A stretch of DNA of 64,000 bases, from contig OZ176057.1 of assembly GCA_964247055.1 (NCBI GenBank), positions 1,860,001-1,924,000 of the forward strand. The letters are read 5' to 3'. The notes under the pieces were generated by a model. It had not been told where the DNA came from. It searched no databases and saw only the letters and a list, made by a program, of their open reading frames with translations. The position numbers were made by a program, and so were the translations under genes. This stretch comes from Paragordius varius (taxonomy: Eukaryota; Nematomorpha). Positions within the stretch are counted from its first letter, which is position 1. Each line of letters opens with the position of its first letter. Shown one piece after another: positions 54,545-64,000 of this stretch.

Positions 54545-55187
54545 TCAGTCTCTTGGAACAAGTATAAAATCTATTTGAGATTTGTTTATGCCGCTCTTAA
54601 AAGTACTAGATGACTCTCTCTTTTTTCGAAAAACGTGTTCGCTATCGCCAAATTGTGAGATTGTGCAAATCAGAGCAGATTAATTCCTTCCTCGTTTCTT
54701 TCTCCATAAGAATGTCCCCCGTGCCATATTTCAAAAGATTCCCTTTTTGAACCAAGATGACCATTAAAATCCCCACATAAAAACTTGACTCTGAGCTGAG
54801 GGAGAGCGACTATTTTTTTATCTAGAGTCTCGTAAAATTGCTCCTTTTCTTGTTTCGGTAAACCTATTTGCGGGGAATATATACTAAATACCGTTATGAC
54901 CTCGTTACCTACCAAAATATCTAAATTCATGATTCGGCTGTTATAGCGTCTTACTTCTTTAACCTGATTGGACAATTTGGGATTAATGATAATTGCACTC
55001 CATTTCGTCCGCCACTTTCACCTGAGTAATATAGTCGATAATTCTCTTCCAAAGTCCTTGCTCCGTTTCCGCCGTAACGAGTCTCTTGTAATGCCAAAAT
55101 ATCAATATGTTTAACTTTCATTATTCATACAATATCATTTAACTTACTTTTCAATGAACCAACATTTAAACTGCAAAATACAGGCAT
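54545..55187 (-). pseudogene. LINE AP-like endonuclease, broken
   Basis: Nicks target DNA to prime reverse transcription. An ATG at 55,187 opens MPVFCSLNVGSLKSKL, with the Asn of motif 1. LALQETRYGG (catalytic Glu), YSPQIG and LCGDFNGHLG (Asp and Asn) follow in order. NKSQIDFILVP comes near the end. This is the AP endonuclease signature of RTE-type LINEs. The frame is broken by a TGA at 55,127-55,125, a frameshift near 54,998, a TGA at 54,672-54,670, a frameshift near 54,605 and a TGA at 54,547-54,545. One piece is open for 101 codons (54,975-54,670, opening with TTG). The protein could not be made from this copy. Confidence 0.88.
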
Positions 55188-55760
55188 CCCGTATTCCTTT
55201 GCATTCTCTTTGTATTATTGGCCACAACACCAAAACGGCGGCTGGCCAGGCCTGACCGGTTATTACTATACACATCAATATTCATTTGACAGCTTTAAAC
55301 AAACAAAATAAAAATAAGAAAATTGAAGTGTCGAACTAATTATGACAAATTGATAGATGTTAAAAAAAAACCTAGGCTATAGGTAAAAACGGAAATTATA
55401 TTTCGCAATAAAAAATTTAGAGCAAAATTTATGTATAAAACAATATAAATCAAGGGTTATTTTATGTGTCATAGTAAAAAATAAAATAAATAGTGCTACA
55501 ATACTTATCCAAGAATACAATCTATATATTTAAGAGAATATTAATAGGCAAAGTATAGGAAAAGGCCAACGGTAAGTCCTACGTCCAAAAACAAAAATGG
55601 GAATAGGTATGTTATAACAAAATTTAAAGTATAGGATAAGTGATAAAAGATAGAATAAACTTTGATGATAAATAGATATAATATAAAATAAATAAGAATT
55701 TAAAATTTTTCGTTTGTGTAGTGGTCGAACGCGCGCGCGTACATAATTTTATTAATGATC
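55188..55760 (-). other. LINE 5' leader
   Basis: The 573 bases upstream of the endonuclease hold no open frame of note. The part next to the coding region is GC-rich (around 55,230-55,260) and the rest is AT-rich. A short GC alternation lies at 55,731-55,739 near the outer end. Satellite resumes at 55,761, so this is probably the element's 5' untranslated and promoter region. I see no recognisable promoter motif. Confidence 0.6.
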
Positions 55761-55773
55761 CCACTCGCTGCAT
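55761..55773. repeat. Target-site duplication, copy at the LINE 5' end
   Basis: ccactcgctgcat is identical to 52,338-52,350 and is followed by tctattg, the normal continuation of the monomer. The satellite just beyond is shortened: the AT tract between tctattgtt and aactttagg is missing about 15 bases. Confidence 0.75.
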
Positions 55774-57665
55774 CTATTGTTAACTTTAGGAGGTTGCGTG
55801 GTGTATCGAGGAATTTTGGTATTTGGTTTTACGGTACTGCCACTCGCTGCATCTATTGTTAAAAAATTTATTTAACTTTAGGAGGTTGCGTGGTATATCG
55901 AAAAATTGTGGTATTTGGTTTTACGGTACTGCCACTCGCTGCATCTATTGTTTTAAAATATATTTACCTTTAGGAGGTTGCGTTGATCGAGGAAAATCGG
56001 TATTTGGTTTTACGGCACTGCCACTCGCTACATCTATTGTTTAAAAATTTATTTATGTTTAGGAGGCTGCGTGGTTGATAGAGGAGTAATGGTATTTGGT
56101 TTTACGGTACTGCCACTCACTGCATCTATTGTTTAAAATATATTTACGTTTAGGAGGCTGCGTGGCTGATAGAGGAGTAATGGTATTTGGTTTTACGGTA
56201 CTGCCACTCGCTGCATCTATTGTTTAAAAATTTATTTACGTTTAGGAGGTGCGTGCTAGTTAGAGTAATATATTTGGTTTTACGGTACTGCCACTCACTG
56301 CATCTATTGTTTAAAAATATATATAGGTTCAGGGGGCTGCGTGGTTGATAGAGGAGTAATGGTAATTGGTACGGCACCGCCACTCACTTCATCTTATTAA
56401 AAATTTATTTACCTTTAGGAGGTTGCGTGGTTGATCGAAGACTAATGATATTTGGTTTTACGGTACTGCCACCTACTACATCTATTGTTTAAAAATATGT
56501 TTACGTTCAGGGGGCAGCGTGGTTGATAGAGGAGTAATGGTAATTGGTTTTACGGTACTGTCACCCACTACATCTATTGTTTAAAAATATGTTTACGTTC
56601 AGGGGGCAGCGTGGTTGATAGAGGAGTAGTGGTAATTGGTTTTACGGCACCGCCACTCACTTCATTTATTTATTAAAAATAGATTTACGTTCAGGGGGCT
56701 GCGTGGTTGATAGAGTAGTAATGGTATTTGGTTTTACGGTACCGCCACTCACTACATCTATTGTTTAAAAATATAATTACGTTCAGGGGGCTACGTGGTT
56801 GATAGAGGAGTAAATATATTTGGTTTTACGGCACAGCCACTTACTTCATCCCTTTATTAAAAATTTATTTACCTGTAGGAGGTTGCGTGGTTGATCGAGG
56901 AAAATCGGTATTTGGTTTTACCATACTGCCACTCGCTGCATCTATTGTTTAAAAATATATTTACCTTTAGGAGGTTGCGTAGTTGATCGAGGAATTGTGG
57001 TATTTGGTTTTACGGTACTGCCACTCGCTGCATCTATTGTTTAAAAATATATTTACGTTCAGGGGCTGCGTGGTTGATCGAGGAATTGTGGTATTTGGTT
57101 TTACGGCACTGCCACTCGCTGCATCTATTGTTTAAAAATTTATTTACGTTTAGGACGCTGCGTGGTTGATAGAGGAGTAATGGTATTTGGTTTTACGGTA
57201 CTGCCACTCACTGCATCTATTGTTTAAAAATTTATTTACGTTTAGGAGGCTGCTTGATCGATGGAGGAGTAATAGTATTTGATTTTCTATTTATTAAAAA
57301 TATATTTACGTTTAGGAGGCTGCGTGAATGATAGAGGAGTAATGATTATTTGTTTTTCGACACTCACTACATCTCTATAAAAAATTATATTTACCTTTAG
57401 GAAGCTGCGCTGATAGACGAGTAATTGTATTTATTTTTACGCCACCGCCACTCACTACCTCTATTTATTAAAAATATATTTACGTTTAGGAGGCTGCGTG
57501 GTTGGTGGAGGAGCAATAGCATTTAATTTTTCGCCATTCACTACTATTTATCAATAATATATTTCCATTCGGAGGCTGCTTCTTTGGTGTACAGCTTTTG
57601 GTTTTTCGCTAATCACTAAATCCTTTTATTAAAAATATATTTACCCTTAAGAGGCTTGGTTGGTG
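55774..57665. repeat. Family B satellite, decaying edge of the array
   Basis: About twenty family B monomers continue after the LINE and become steadily more degraded. Up to about 57,240 most keep ggtactgccactc and tctattgtttaaaaat. From 57,250 to 57,665 the core is partly lost, and only the aggaggctgcgt head and attaaaaatatatttac tract remain clear. The last recognisable head is ttaagaggcttggttggtgg at about 57,650. Open stretches at 55,823-56,044 (plus) and 56,150-56,383 (minus) are satellite. Confidence 0.92.
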
Positions 57666-57779
57666 GAGGATTCAGGAATGTGTGGTTACCATGGAGAATT
57701 GAGATGACATTTTTTAGACCATGGATCAAAAGTTTTCAAAGTAGATTTTTTGCAGTCCACGTAAAAAATGTTAGTTTTG

Positions 57780-58300
57780 TGGATTTAATAAAATTTAAAG
57801 ATTTGATTTGTGAGGGTATTGGATGTTACACGGGTCCTTTCAAGTTAATACTCATAAAAGGTAGTATCTCAAAAATATTTGCAGCTCGAAGGGTACCTAT
57901 CTCGCTTTAATCTAAGGTGGGACTGAATTAAAAAGGCTTGAGGATCTGGGTTACATTGAAGGCATAAATCACTCGCAAAAGCGAATCGACTGGGTAGCTC
58001 CGTTCGTGATAGTTGGGAAGAATAAAATATCGCATGTGTGGCTATAGGGTTACAGTTAACCCAAGTTTGGTTCCAGTCGATGATTTGATTCCAACGTTTG
58101 ATCAGTTAGTGTTCAAAATTGAGCAGGAAAAGTTTTTACGAACCTGGATCTAAAAGAGGCGTACAGGCAAAAGCCTATCCACCAAGATTTTCTACATTTA
58201 CTCACGTTTAGGTCGCAAATAGGTCTTTTTCGATTTAAGAAACTTCTATTAAAATTTTAAATGATTGCCTAGGTGCCGCGGTTTACCTAGATGATTAATC
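57780..58300 (+). pseudogene. Ty3/Gypsy reverse transcriptase fossil
   Basis: The N-terminal part reads GIGCYTGPFKL, typical of the start of the Ty3/Gypsy reverse transcriptase region. A VTVNPS trace follows, and the block closes with AAVYLDD, the catalytic YLDD motif. It is broken, with several breaks, and stops short of the connection domain. An 84-codon open stretch at 57,656-57,910 covers only its beginning. Confidence 0.78.
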
Positions 58301-58600
58301 AAATCTGAAAGATACTTTATTTTTATATCATAATTTTCTGTGTTATATGCAAATGTGAAATACATACCTTGGTTATATATCATTACTTTCACCGTTATTT
58401 GAATTGTATTATTTTCTATATTTTTTTTGTAATATGTAAATATTATAACCTTTGTTACCTGAAATTTTATTGATATAATGCAAATTATGTACAACTAAAA
58501 TTACTATATATAAACCCTAAAAAACCAAATAAATAGTTCATTTCACATTTCTTATATTATCTCCTCATCTTTACAAGATAACATTGGTAGCCAATTCGAG
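58301..58600 (+). other. AT-rich stretch, possible LTR end and primer-binding site
   Basis: There is no coding trace here. A TATA-like tatataaac lies near 58,507. A ttggtagcc near 58,586 resembles the start of a primer-binding site in some Gypsy elements, and gag-like sequence follows it. No second LTR copy was found in the window, so this is tentative. The minus-strand open stretch at 58,249-58,494 looks like chance. Confidence 0.3.
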
Positions 58601-59220
58601 TACCGAACTAATCTAACAACTAATCTAACACAACAGCGGAACCTCCGGGTTCCAAACTCGGATGGTGATAGAGTCCAAAGCAACAACCATGACAATGTCG
58701 ATTGCCAATATCACCAGCATGTTCAGTAAACAATATAATGATACCAATTATAGCAATGGTAACAATTTTAATCGATCACAATCAAAACCTCTGACACATT
58801 CGCGCAAGGGATGGGAGTGTTCATAAACAAATGTCCCGCCTGGAACCGCATTGCTAATGCGGAAAACCCAACCACTTCGCTAATGTAGAAAAAAACACTG
58901 CCAAAAATATGTTCAACCGCCAGTGCACTGAAAGCGAACGGGCTAAGAATCTAAAGCGATGGAATCATTATCAACAAATGGCTGGGGAGGACTCCCACAT
59001 CATTCAACATTTGATGGATGGGTAAGTAAGATTGGCGCGGACAAGCTTGTAATAAGATTGATTGGTAAGACGCCTACCTCCCCAGGCCGAGTTAAAGCTA
59101 CACCCTCGACGATTTCAACGCTAAGAAGATGTTCCACTTACAATAGGACACTGTTCAGATTCCTTACAGCGCCGATAGTATTCCAGTGCGCCTGGACCAG
59201 TTGGTCTAGGGTGGCGTGAG
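58601..59220 (+). pseudogene. Gag nucleocapsid trace and unassigned spacer
   Basis: A zinc-knuckle trace, CGKPNHFA, lies at about 58,858-58,881 and resembles the nucleocapsid of Ty3/Gypsy gag. The rest is low-complexity gag-like or unassigned sequence. An 86-codon open stretch at 58,959-59,219 has no recognisable domain and may be chance. The block is broken. Confidence 0.5.
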
Positions 59221-59765
59221 GCATAGTTGGTCGACGAAAGAAGATATGATTTTTGATTAAGCTAAATAGAGAGTAGGCATTATGTCTAATACCGTTTAGC
59301 CCGATCCTTATATTGGTGTTAAAAACAGACGCATCGAATGACGGATTCGGAGCACTTTTATCACATATGACAAGTGATGTAAAACGGCCATTTAACTTTT
59401 GCGGATCGAAAATCTGTAAAGGCAGGACAACTTTCTCTATAACTGAAGAACGAGGGTCAATATACGCTTGAAATGCTTAAAATGTTTGTGTATGTCAAAA
59501 AGTTCTTATTAACCGATCATAAGCCACAGATCAAGTTGTTTGGCTATATGAGCGATCACAATAATATTAAAATAGTAAATTATTAAGATGGATACTCAGA
59601 ACAATATATTATGGTGATATTGGGAGATTAGTTTTCTCCTCTACCGTGTGAAGAACCCACTGAAGAAGTTGAGGAACCAGCAACAAGTAAGCAGATCAAC
59701 TTTTTAACAGTACAACAACTTAAACGTACAGCGAATGAAATATAATACTTTACGTGTTTTTGATG
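59221..59765 (+). pseudogene. Ty3/Gypsy RNase H fossil and following spacer
   Basis: A WSTKED trace comes first, then TDASNDGFGALLSH, the RNase H opening with its catalytic Asp. Near 59,510 TDHKP marks the end of the domain. The acidic spacer (EEPTEEVEEPAT, about 59,650) that usually separates RNase H from integrase follows. The block is broken in several places. Confidence 0.82.
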
Positions 59766-59879
59766 GCATCAAAAGCAGCTATACGTCATAATGATTGATC
59801 AGCTCCAATTTTAAATTCGATATTAAGTATAATACACAAAATACAAGAATCATATGGGTTTGTATTGGGGCGATCGTTC

Positions 59880-60450
59880 TTATTATTTCAGAGCTTTGCG
59901 CAATGAAACGTTAAAATTTGCATGTTGGACGTTCGGTGAATGAAAGAGTCTGCCAAGGCTAGGGTTTTAGTGGTTAAACCAAGACATTTAAACATATGTG
60001 ACATCTTGTATGAAATGTCATTAAATCGAGCAACATAAAAAGCAATCCTACATACATATGGAATTTCAATACAGGTATTACGGATATATCTGGATATTTC
60101 CCGTATGGGTTTTATTGGTTAATAACAATCGATAGTGGCTCCAAATGAGTTGAAGTCGAGTTGCTAAGAAACGTTAATTCCGCAACCATATTATATTGAT
60201 TGGAAATTTGGTGTTTGGTTAGAGAAAATCCTTCCAACAATTAGATAACGACATCAGACCCAATCAAGTTTTTACACCGGACGAAGAGATGTACATAAAG
60301 AATGAAATTAATAGGGGTGGAGAAAATAGAATTTTGACAGAACTGGGGTACACTCGTACACGGTATAAGATTGGAATCGAAGCCTTCGCTAACATGCTGA
60401 TCAATTACGGCCGAGTGGCGAAAGAAAGACGGAAAGGGGTTGATTGAGGT
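59880..60450 (+). pseudogene. Ty3/Gypsy integrase fossil
   Basis: Traces of the zinc-binding domain lie at about 59,900-60,050. A weak trace of the catalytic core follows at 60,060-60,200. A better preserved C-terminal module (FTPDEEMYIKN, then RTRYKIGIE) lies at about 60,268-60,385, like the GPY/F region of Gypsy integrases. Most of the catalytic core is absent. The minus-strand open stretch at 60,405-60,656 is not a gene. Confidence 0.68.
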
Positions 60451-61205
60451 TCAACGATAAACCACACTAATGAATGCAATATTACAACCAAAAACCAGGA
60501 AGTGGGGAGGGAACAAAGCAAACAAAATAACGAGAAAGACCCCCATGTTAAAATGAAAACGGAACAGAAAGAACCAAAAAGAAGATATTCACTTGTAAAA
60601 AAAAGCACCGGATTGGCTAGGATTTGGATAATGAGATATCTAGAATTTGAATACATCAGTTATTTAACCGTAGAGTAGACAAATTTATATGTTAGATTTG
60701 AATATATCTTTTATGGACCATCTAGTATTTGAATTAAATAAATGAATCACTTATGTAATTAACATGCAAACGTTATTTTACCTTAGCATAAACATCTAAA
60801 TATGATATACTCAAAAATATGTAAACACCGACATTATATATAGTTAGTTTTTGTGACTTATCGTAATAGATGTTAAAAAGTAAATCAAGCATTTATAAAT
60901 CAAGTAGAAGTAAATTTGATGGGAAGCCGGGTTATAAGCCAAAATAGTGTTAAATATCACATTTAGGCATAAAAACTGCCCAAATCAAAAAACTCAGGGG
61001 ATAGAAGTTTATTTAGATGTCGTTTGTGTAGAAACAATATCAATTGATGTTTGATTATTTTGTTAAAATACATTTATTTAGTGACCACGATTATGTAAGT
61101 TACATATAAGTAATAAAAATAATAATTTTTTACTACATAAGAGCTTTTTTTAAATTGGACGCTAAAGTAGGATTATTTAGCTTTAATTATGGTAAGAGTT
61201 TTAAG
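60451..61205. other. AT-rich sequence, nothing recognised
   Basis: I see no coding trace, satellite or repeat. The part next to the Gypsy fossil could include its 3' untranslated region or LTR, but I could not match it to the candidate LTR near 58,301-58,585. The last eight bases (gttttaag, 61,198-61,205) are the candidate left target-site duplication of the hAT element. Confidence 0.6.
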
Positions 61206-61218
61206 CAGGGGTGTCCAA
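61206..61218 (+). repeat. hAT left terminal inverted repeat
   Basis: caggggtgtccaa matches the CAGGGGTG-type ends of many hAT elements. hAT elements make 8-bp target duplications, and the bases just before it are gttttaag. The partner copy was not found. Confidence 0.75.
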
Positions 61219-61230
61219 CAGGGTACTCGC

Positions 61231-61246
61231 GAGCCACTAGTGGCTC
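61231..61246. repeat. Perfect 16-bp palindrome near the hAT left end
   Basis: gagccactagtggctc is its own reverse complement and sits 12 bases inside the terminal repeat. A half copy (gtggctct) follows at about 61,262. GAGCCAC/GTGGCTC subterminal motifs are common in this hAT group and are plausible transposase-binding sites; that role is inference. Confidence 0.7.
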
Positions 61247-61639
61247 ATTAAAAATTTAGAGTGGCTCTTAGAAAATGTTGAAAAAAAAATTTTTAAAAAA
61301 AAAATAATTTCCAATTTTTAAAATTTTTTTTATGTAAATTATGCATTTTTACTTTGACATTTAAATTATTTTTAGAAACTTTTAATATTCAATATTATAA
61401 ATATCTATCATCGCATTCATTTATTCTTTTAAAAAACACATTTATTCCTTCATGTTATTTCCAGCTTAAAGATGAAAACTTTTACATTAAATTAAAACAT
61501 TAAATTATTAGCGAAAAATAGGTATTTAAAATAATTTATTTAGCTTTCATACCAATATTGGGAATTATAATTTGGGTCCATTGAAACATTAAATTACTTG
61601 CAAAAAAATTAAAAAAGTAACTAGAAAATACAATATCGA

Positions 61640-63290
61640 CTGGGAATTATATGGGTTTACTTAAATTTTCAACAAAGCGGATGCCTTATTTGCAAATTTA
61701 CGACAAAGGGGTTTCGCGAATATAATTAAAAAAGACATGCCAATACCATGCATTTGAATTTTATTAATATGACTACAGAAATGAAAATAATAAAATTAGA
61801 ATCTTTAAAAAATATTAATAATCTCCAATCAACAATTTGATTCACGCAACCTTATCCCATAGTAAAGGCAAGTTATATTAAATGCCAATTTACTCGCCAA
61901 AAAAAATGAAGCCTTATTCTGATGGTGAGTTTGTAAAGAAATGCGTGGAAATTATAAAATGTGTTTTGCCTAATAAAGTTGAATTTATATCCAGTATAAG
62001 TCTTTCGCTCAATACTATGTGTCGACGAATTACCAACATCGCAGAAGAAATTCAACTTTCACTAAAAGAAAAAATTCAAAATTTTGTGGGGTCCTTGTCA
62101 TTTGATGAAAGCACAGATATAAGCAACATATCACAATTGGTAGTCTTTATTCGAGAGATAGGTGAATTTTTTGATATAACAGAAGATATTTTAGGCTTAC
62201 TTCCGACGAAAAATACAACTAAGGGAGATGATATGTTTCATGCAATTTTAAATGTATTGAGGACAATAAATTAAATATGAGGCGCTTCTTGTTTGATAAC
62301 AGATGGTGCCCCAGCTATGATGGGAAAAACAAGGGAACCGTGAAATTATTTTTAAATAAGATGGAATCCGATGGTATTAATATTGACCTATATACATAAT
62401 GCATTGCATAATTCACCGTGAAAATCTCTGCGCACATGCTCTGACAATGGACAATGTTATGACCGTTGTTATTAAAGTAGTTAATTATAAAATCTCAAGT
62501 TTTGAAGCATAGGCAGTTAAGGAGTTATTAAAAGAAATTCATTCAGAATGAGATCTTATATTTTTTTCAAATGTAAGGTGACTTAGTCGAGGGAAATGTC
62601 TAAAAAGGTGTTATTATTTATTAAAAGGAACAAATATTTTTCTATTGCAGAATAATTATGTGGTAGAGGAATTAACCAATGAAGATTGGTTGTCAGATTT
62701 ATGCTTTTCCGTAGGTATTACCGAAAAACTAAATCAATTAAATAAATCCTTGCAAAAGCAAGATAATTTAATTGTTAATGCCAATAACCATATTAAAGCG
62801 TTTTGTAAAAAATTAACGTTATTTTAAAAAAATAATGCTGAAAATTTTCCAGAATCGAATGGATTTAAAGCTGGTAAAACTAACAATTTAAAAAATGCAG
62901 ATCAAATTAACAATAATAGATACGGGGATATGACAAAATATGAAAAAATATTTAATTTATTTTGTTGTCTATTCTACGTTGAACTATCAACGCTCCTATT
63001 AATTTACAAATGGAATTACTAGATTTGCAATCCAATAATGAATTGAAATTATTATTTGGGCAAAAAAATGAATTTTGTAAAAAATATTTAACGAATTTTT
63101 GCACAAAGATTACTTTGTGCTTTTGGGTCCACTTATCTTTGTGAAAGTTTTTTTTCTAAAATGAAATACACAAAATCTCTTTCACGTTCTAACTGATGAA
63201 AACTTGGAGAATGAATGTGCTGTATCAAATATTAATATAGATCTGATTAAATTAAGCATAAAAGAAATAAATATTTTTCATTGCATAATT
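61640..63290 (+). pseudogene. hAT transposase, ZBED5/GTF2IRD2-like, disrupted
   Basis: Cuts and pastes the element when intact. From the N-terminus: a decayed BED zinc finger (about 61,640-61,760), then a piece open for 130 codons at 61,882-62,274. That piece holds KPYSDGEFVKKC, SLSLNTMCRRI and SFDESTDIS, the last with the first catalytic Asp. TDGAPAMMGKT, with the second catalytic Asp, follows at 62,300-62,332 in another frame. The family's VRWLSRGK motif appears near 62,573, where TGA at 62,579-62,581 replaces Trp. A 60-codon piece at 62,645-62,827 carries ITEKLNQLNKSLQ. The C-terminal dimerisation domain is at 63,113-63,290, with FGSTYLCESFFSKMKYTKS, then a TGA at 63,197-63,199, then ENECAVSNINIDLIKLSIKE. 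Several more frame changes lie between pieces. The family is identified by recall of ZBED5-like proteins. Confidence 0.87.
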
Positions 63291-63300
63291 AAATTTTTAA

Positions 63301-64000
63301 TGGGATATTTGTTTTGTAATTTTTTATTAAAAAAACTTAATTAGACATTTTCCTCGACAACAATCATGTGCACAAAGATTTTTATGGTGTCATTGCATTA
63401 TAAATATCTGATCATATTTAGGGCATCGGTTTCCATCTTACTCTTGTTTTATCCCATAGTGGATGGGCACCAATCTTTATCAAACAAGACACGCTCATAT
63501 TTAACTTAATACATTTTAAATTGATGATTATCATCTCCCTTTAAGAAGGCATTTCTTTTGGAGAGACTATCAATTGAGGATACTAATATATGTGCTTTTA
63601 TGTACTTTCTTTTAGGTCAGGTCCATTGCATGATTTATCGTGATCTGTATCGCGCGAAATACTTAAAACACATTTTATAATTTCATGTACGCACCTCATC
63701 ATAAACTCGCTCTCTGATAAATAAAGTTACATTTTGGCGATTAAATTCGCCACAGTCTACTCTAGTCATTTGCAATAAGTTTATACCATATCCATGTATA
63801 TCTTTTATTTACACAATGATATAATTTAATTATCAAAGCATTATCATATTTATACTGTTTTTCTTTTTGATATGAAAATTAGCCCATCTGTATCTTAATA
63901 TAATAAATTTATTTATTACCAATGTCTTGATATATATAAATAAAAAGCTCTTTGGAATTTTAAGGACGAAAAGGTGGCTTTTCAAGCCATTTGTGTTGGA
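63301..64000. other. AT-rich sequence, nothing recognised
   Basis: I see no satellite, coding trace or repeat unit. A small stem-loop, tggcga then tcgcca around a six-base loop, lies near 63,736-63,753. It follows a run that vaguely resembles an LTR end, but this is too weak to call. Confidence 0.6.

Larger units (their letters stand above)
52351..55760 (-). mobile_element. RTE-like non-LTR retrotransposon (LINE) inserted in the satellite
   Basis: The element reads on the minus strand: leader (55,760-55,188), AP-type endonuclease, linker, reverse transcriptase, then a 16-base 3' end of TAA repeats directly after the stop codon. Endonuclease before reverse transcriptase in one frame, an NYRGI and YADD reverse transcriptase, a C-terminal RLRWFGH region and a tiny 3' end with a simple repeat are typical of RTE-clade LINEs. 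The clade assignment is from memory of the family and needs a tree. A 13-bp direct repeat flanks it. At about 3.4 kb it is close to full length. The endonuclease and linker are broken by stops and frameshifts, so this copy is not autonomous. Confidence 0.9.
57666..60450 (+). mobile_element. Ty3/Gypsy-like LTR retrotransposon fossil
   Basis: Traces of gag and pol domains lie on the plus strand: reverse transcriptase, a gag zinc-knuckle trace, RNase H, the spacer after it, integrase and the integrase C-terminal module. Domain style resembles the K02A2.6/Mag-like Ty3/Gypsy group, by recall rather than search. The element is thoroughly broken, with well over ten breaks, and no matching pair of LTRs was found. 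It is old. The gag trace lies downstream of the reverse transcriptase, so either two insertions or a rearrangement is present. Confidence 0.8.
61206..63300 (+). mobile_element. hAT DNA transposon, ZBED5/GTF2IRD2-like, broken
   Basis: It begins with caggggtgtccaa, a well-known form of hAT terminal repeat, followed by a palindromic subterminal motif. A BED-finger/hAT transposase follows on the plus strand and ends near 63,290. The matching right terminus (ttggacacccctg) was not found before 64,000, so the right end is either lost or mutated. The end given is where coding traces stop. Frameshifts and stops throughout show it is inactive, yet the protein is still easy to recognise, so it is younger than the Gypsy fossil. 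Confidence 0.85.

Noticed and set aside
58249-58494. Minus-strand 81-codon open stretch
   Set aside because: AT-driven composition (Ile, Tyr, Asn, Lys rich), no domain, next to decayed Gypsy sequence.
60405-60656. Minus-strand 83-codon open stretch rich in hydrophobic residues
   Set aside because: It overlaps the end of the Gypsy integrase fossil on the other strand and matches no family I know.
63700-63770. Possible LTR end with a primer-binding site (ttttggcga) and small stem-loop
   Set aside because: No gag or pol trace follows and no second copy exists in the window, so the match is too short to trust.
63290-64000. Right terminal repeat of the hAT element
   Set aside because: I looked for ttggacacccctg and for a second gttttaag and found neither.

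Overview
The window is almost entirely satellite DNA. From base 1 to about 52,350, and again from 55,774 to about 57,665, it is one head-to-tail tandem array, roughly 560-580 monomers judged from length divided by period. The rest is three decayed or broken mobile elements. I see no host protein gene, rRNA, tRNA or CRISPR. The RTE-like LINE, Ty3/Gypsy fossil, ZBED5/GTF2IRD2-like hAT transposon and high AT content point to an invertebrate animal, perhaps an arthropod, in a pericentromeric or other heterochromatic block. The organism cannot be fixed from this sequence alone.

Layout. Family A (94-bp monomer) fills 1-26,745, 27,515-28,145, 36,956-44,725 and 45,216-49,695. Family B (about 85-94 bp, usually near 92) fills 26,746-27,514, 28,146-36,955, 44,726-45,215 and 49,696-52,350. 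The two share a conserved 3' half and differ mainly in the 5' head. Marker variants recur at exact multiples of 94 bp (9, 11, 12, 13, 16, 17, 18 or 19 monomers), so the array has higher-order structure. Several large recent tandem duplications are visible (about 1.39, 1.92, 2.35 and 1.22 kb). One small fold-back inversion lies at 50,222-50,368.

At 52,351-55,760 an RTE-like LINE on the minus strand is inserted into a family B monomer, flanked by a 13-bp direct repeat. Its reverse transcriptase is open for 558 codons, but the endonuclease and linker are broken. The array resumes at 55,761 and decays until about 57,665.

From 57,666 to about 60,450 lies a heavily broken Ty3/Gypsy-like retrotransposon fossil with parts out of the usual order. 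A hAT DNA transposon starts at 61,206, where a terminal repeat is visible, and carries a broken BED-finger/hAT transposase to about 63,290. The remaining stretches (60,451-61,205 and 63,301-64,000) are AT-rich with nothing I recognise.

I did not find a convincing new gene system. The most unusual signals are the strict length conservation of family A, the clustering of all A/B switches in the conserved half of the monomer, and the single fold-back junction.
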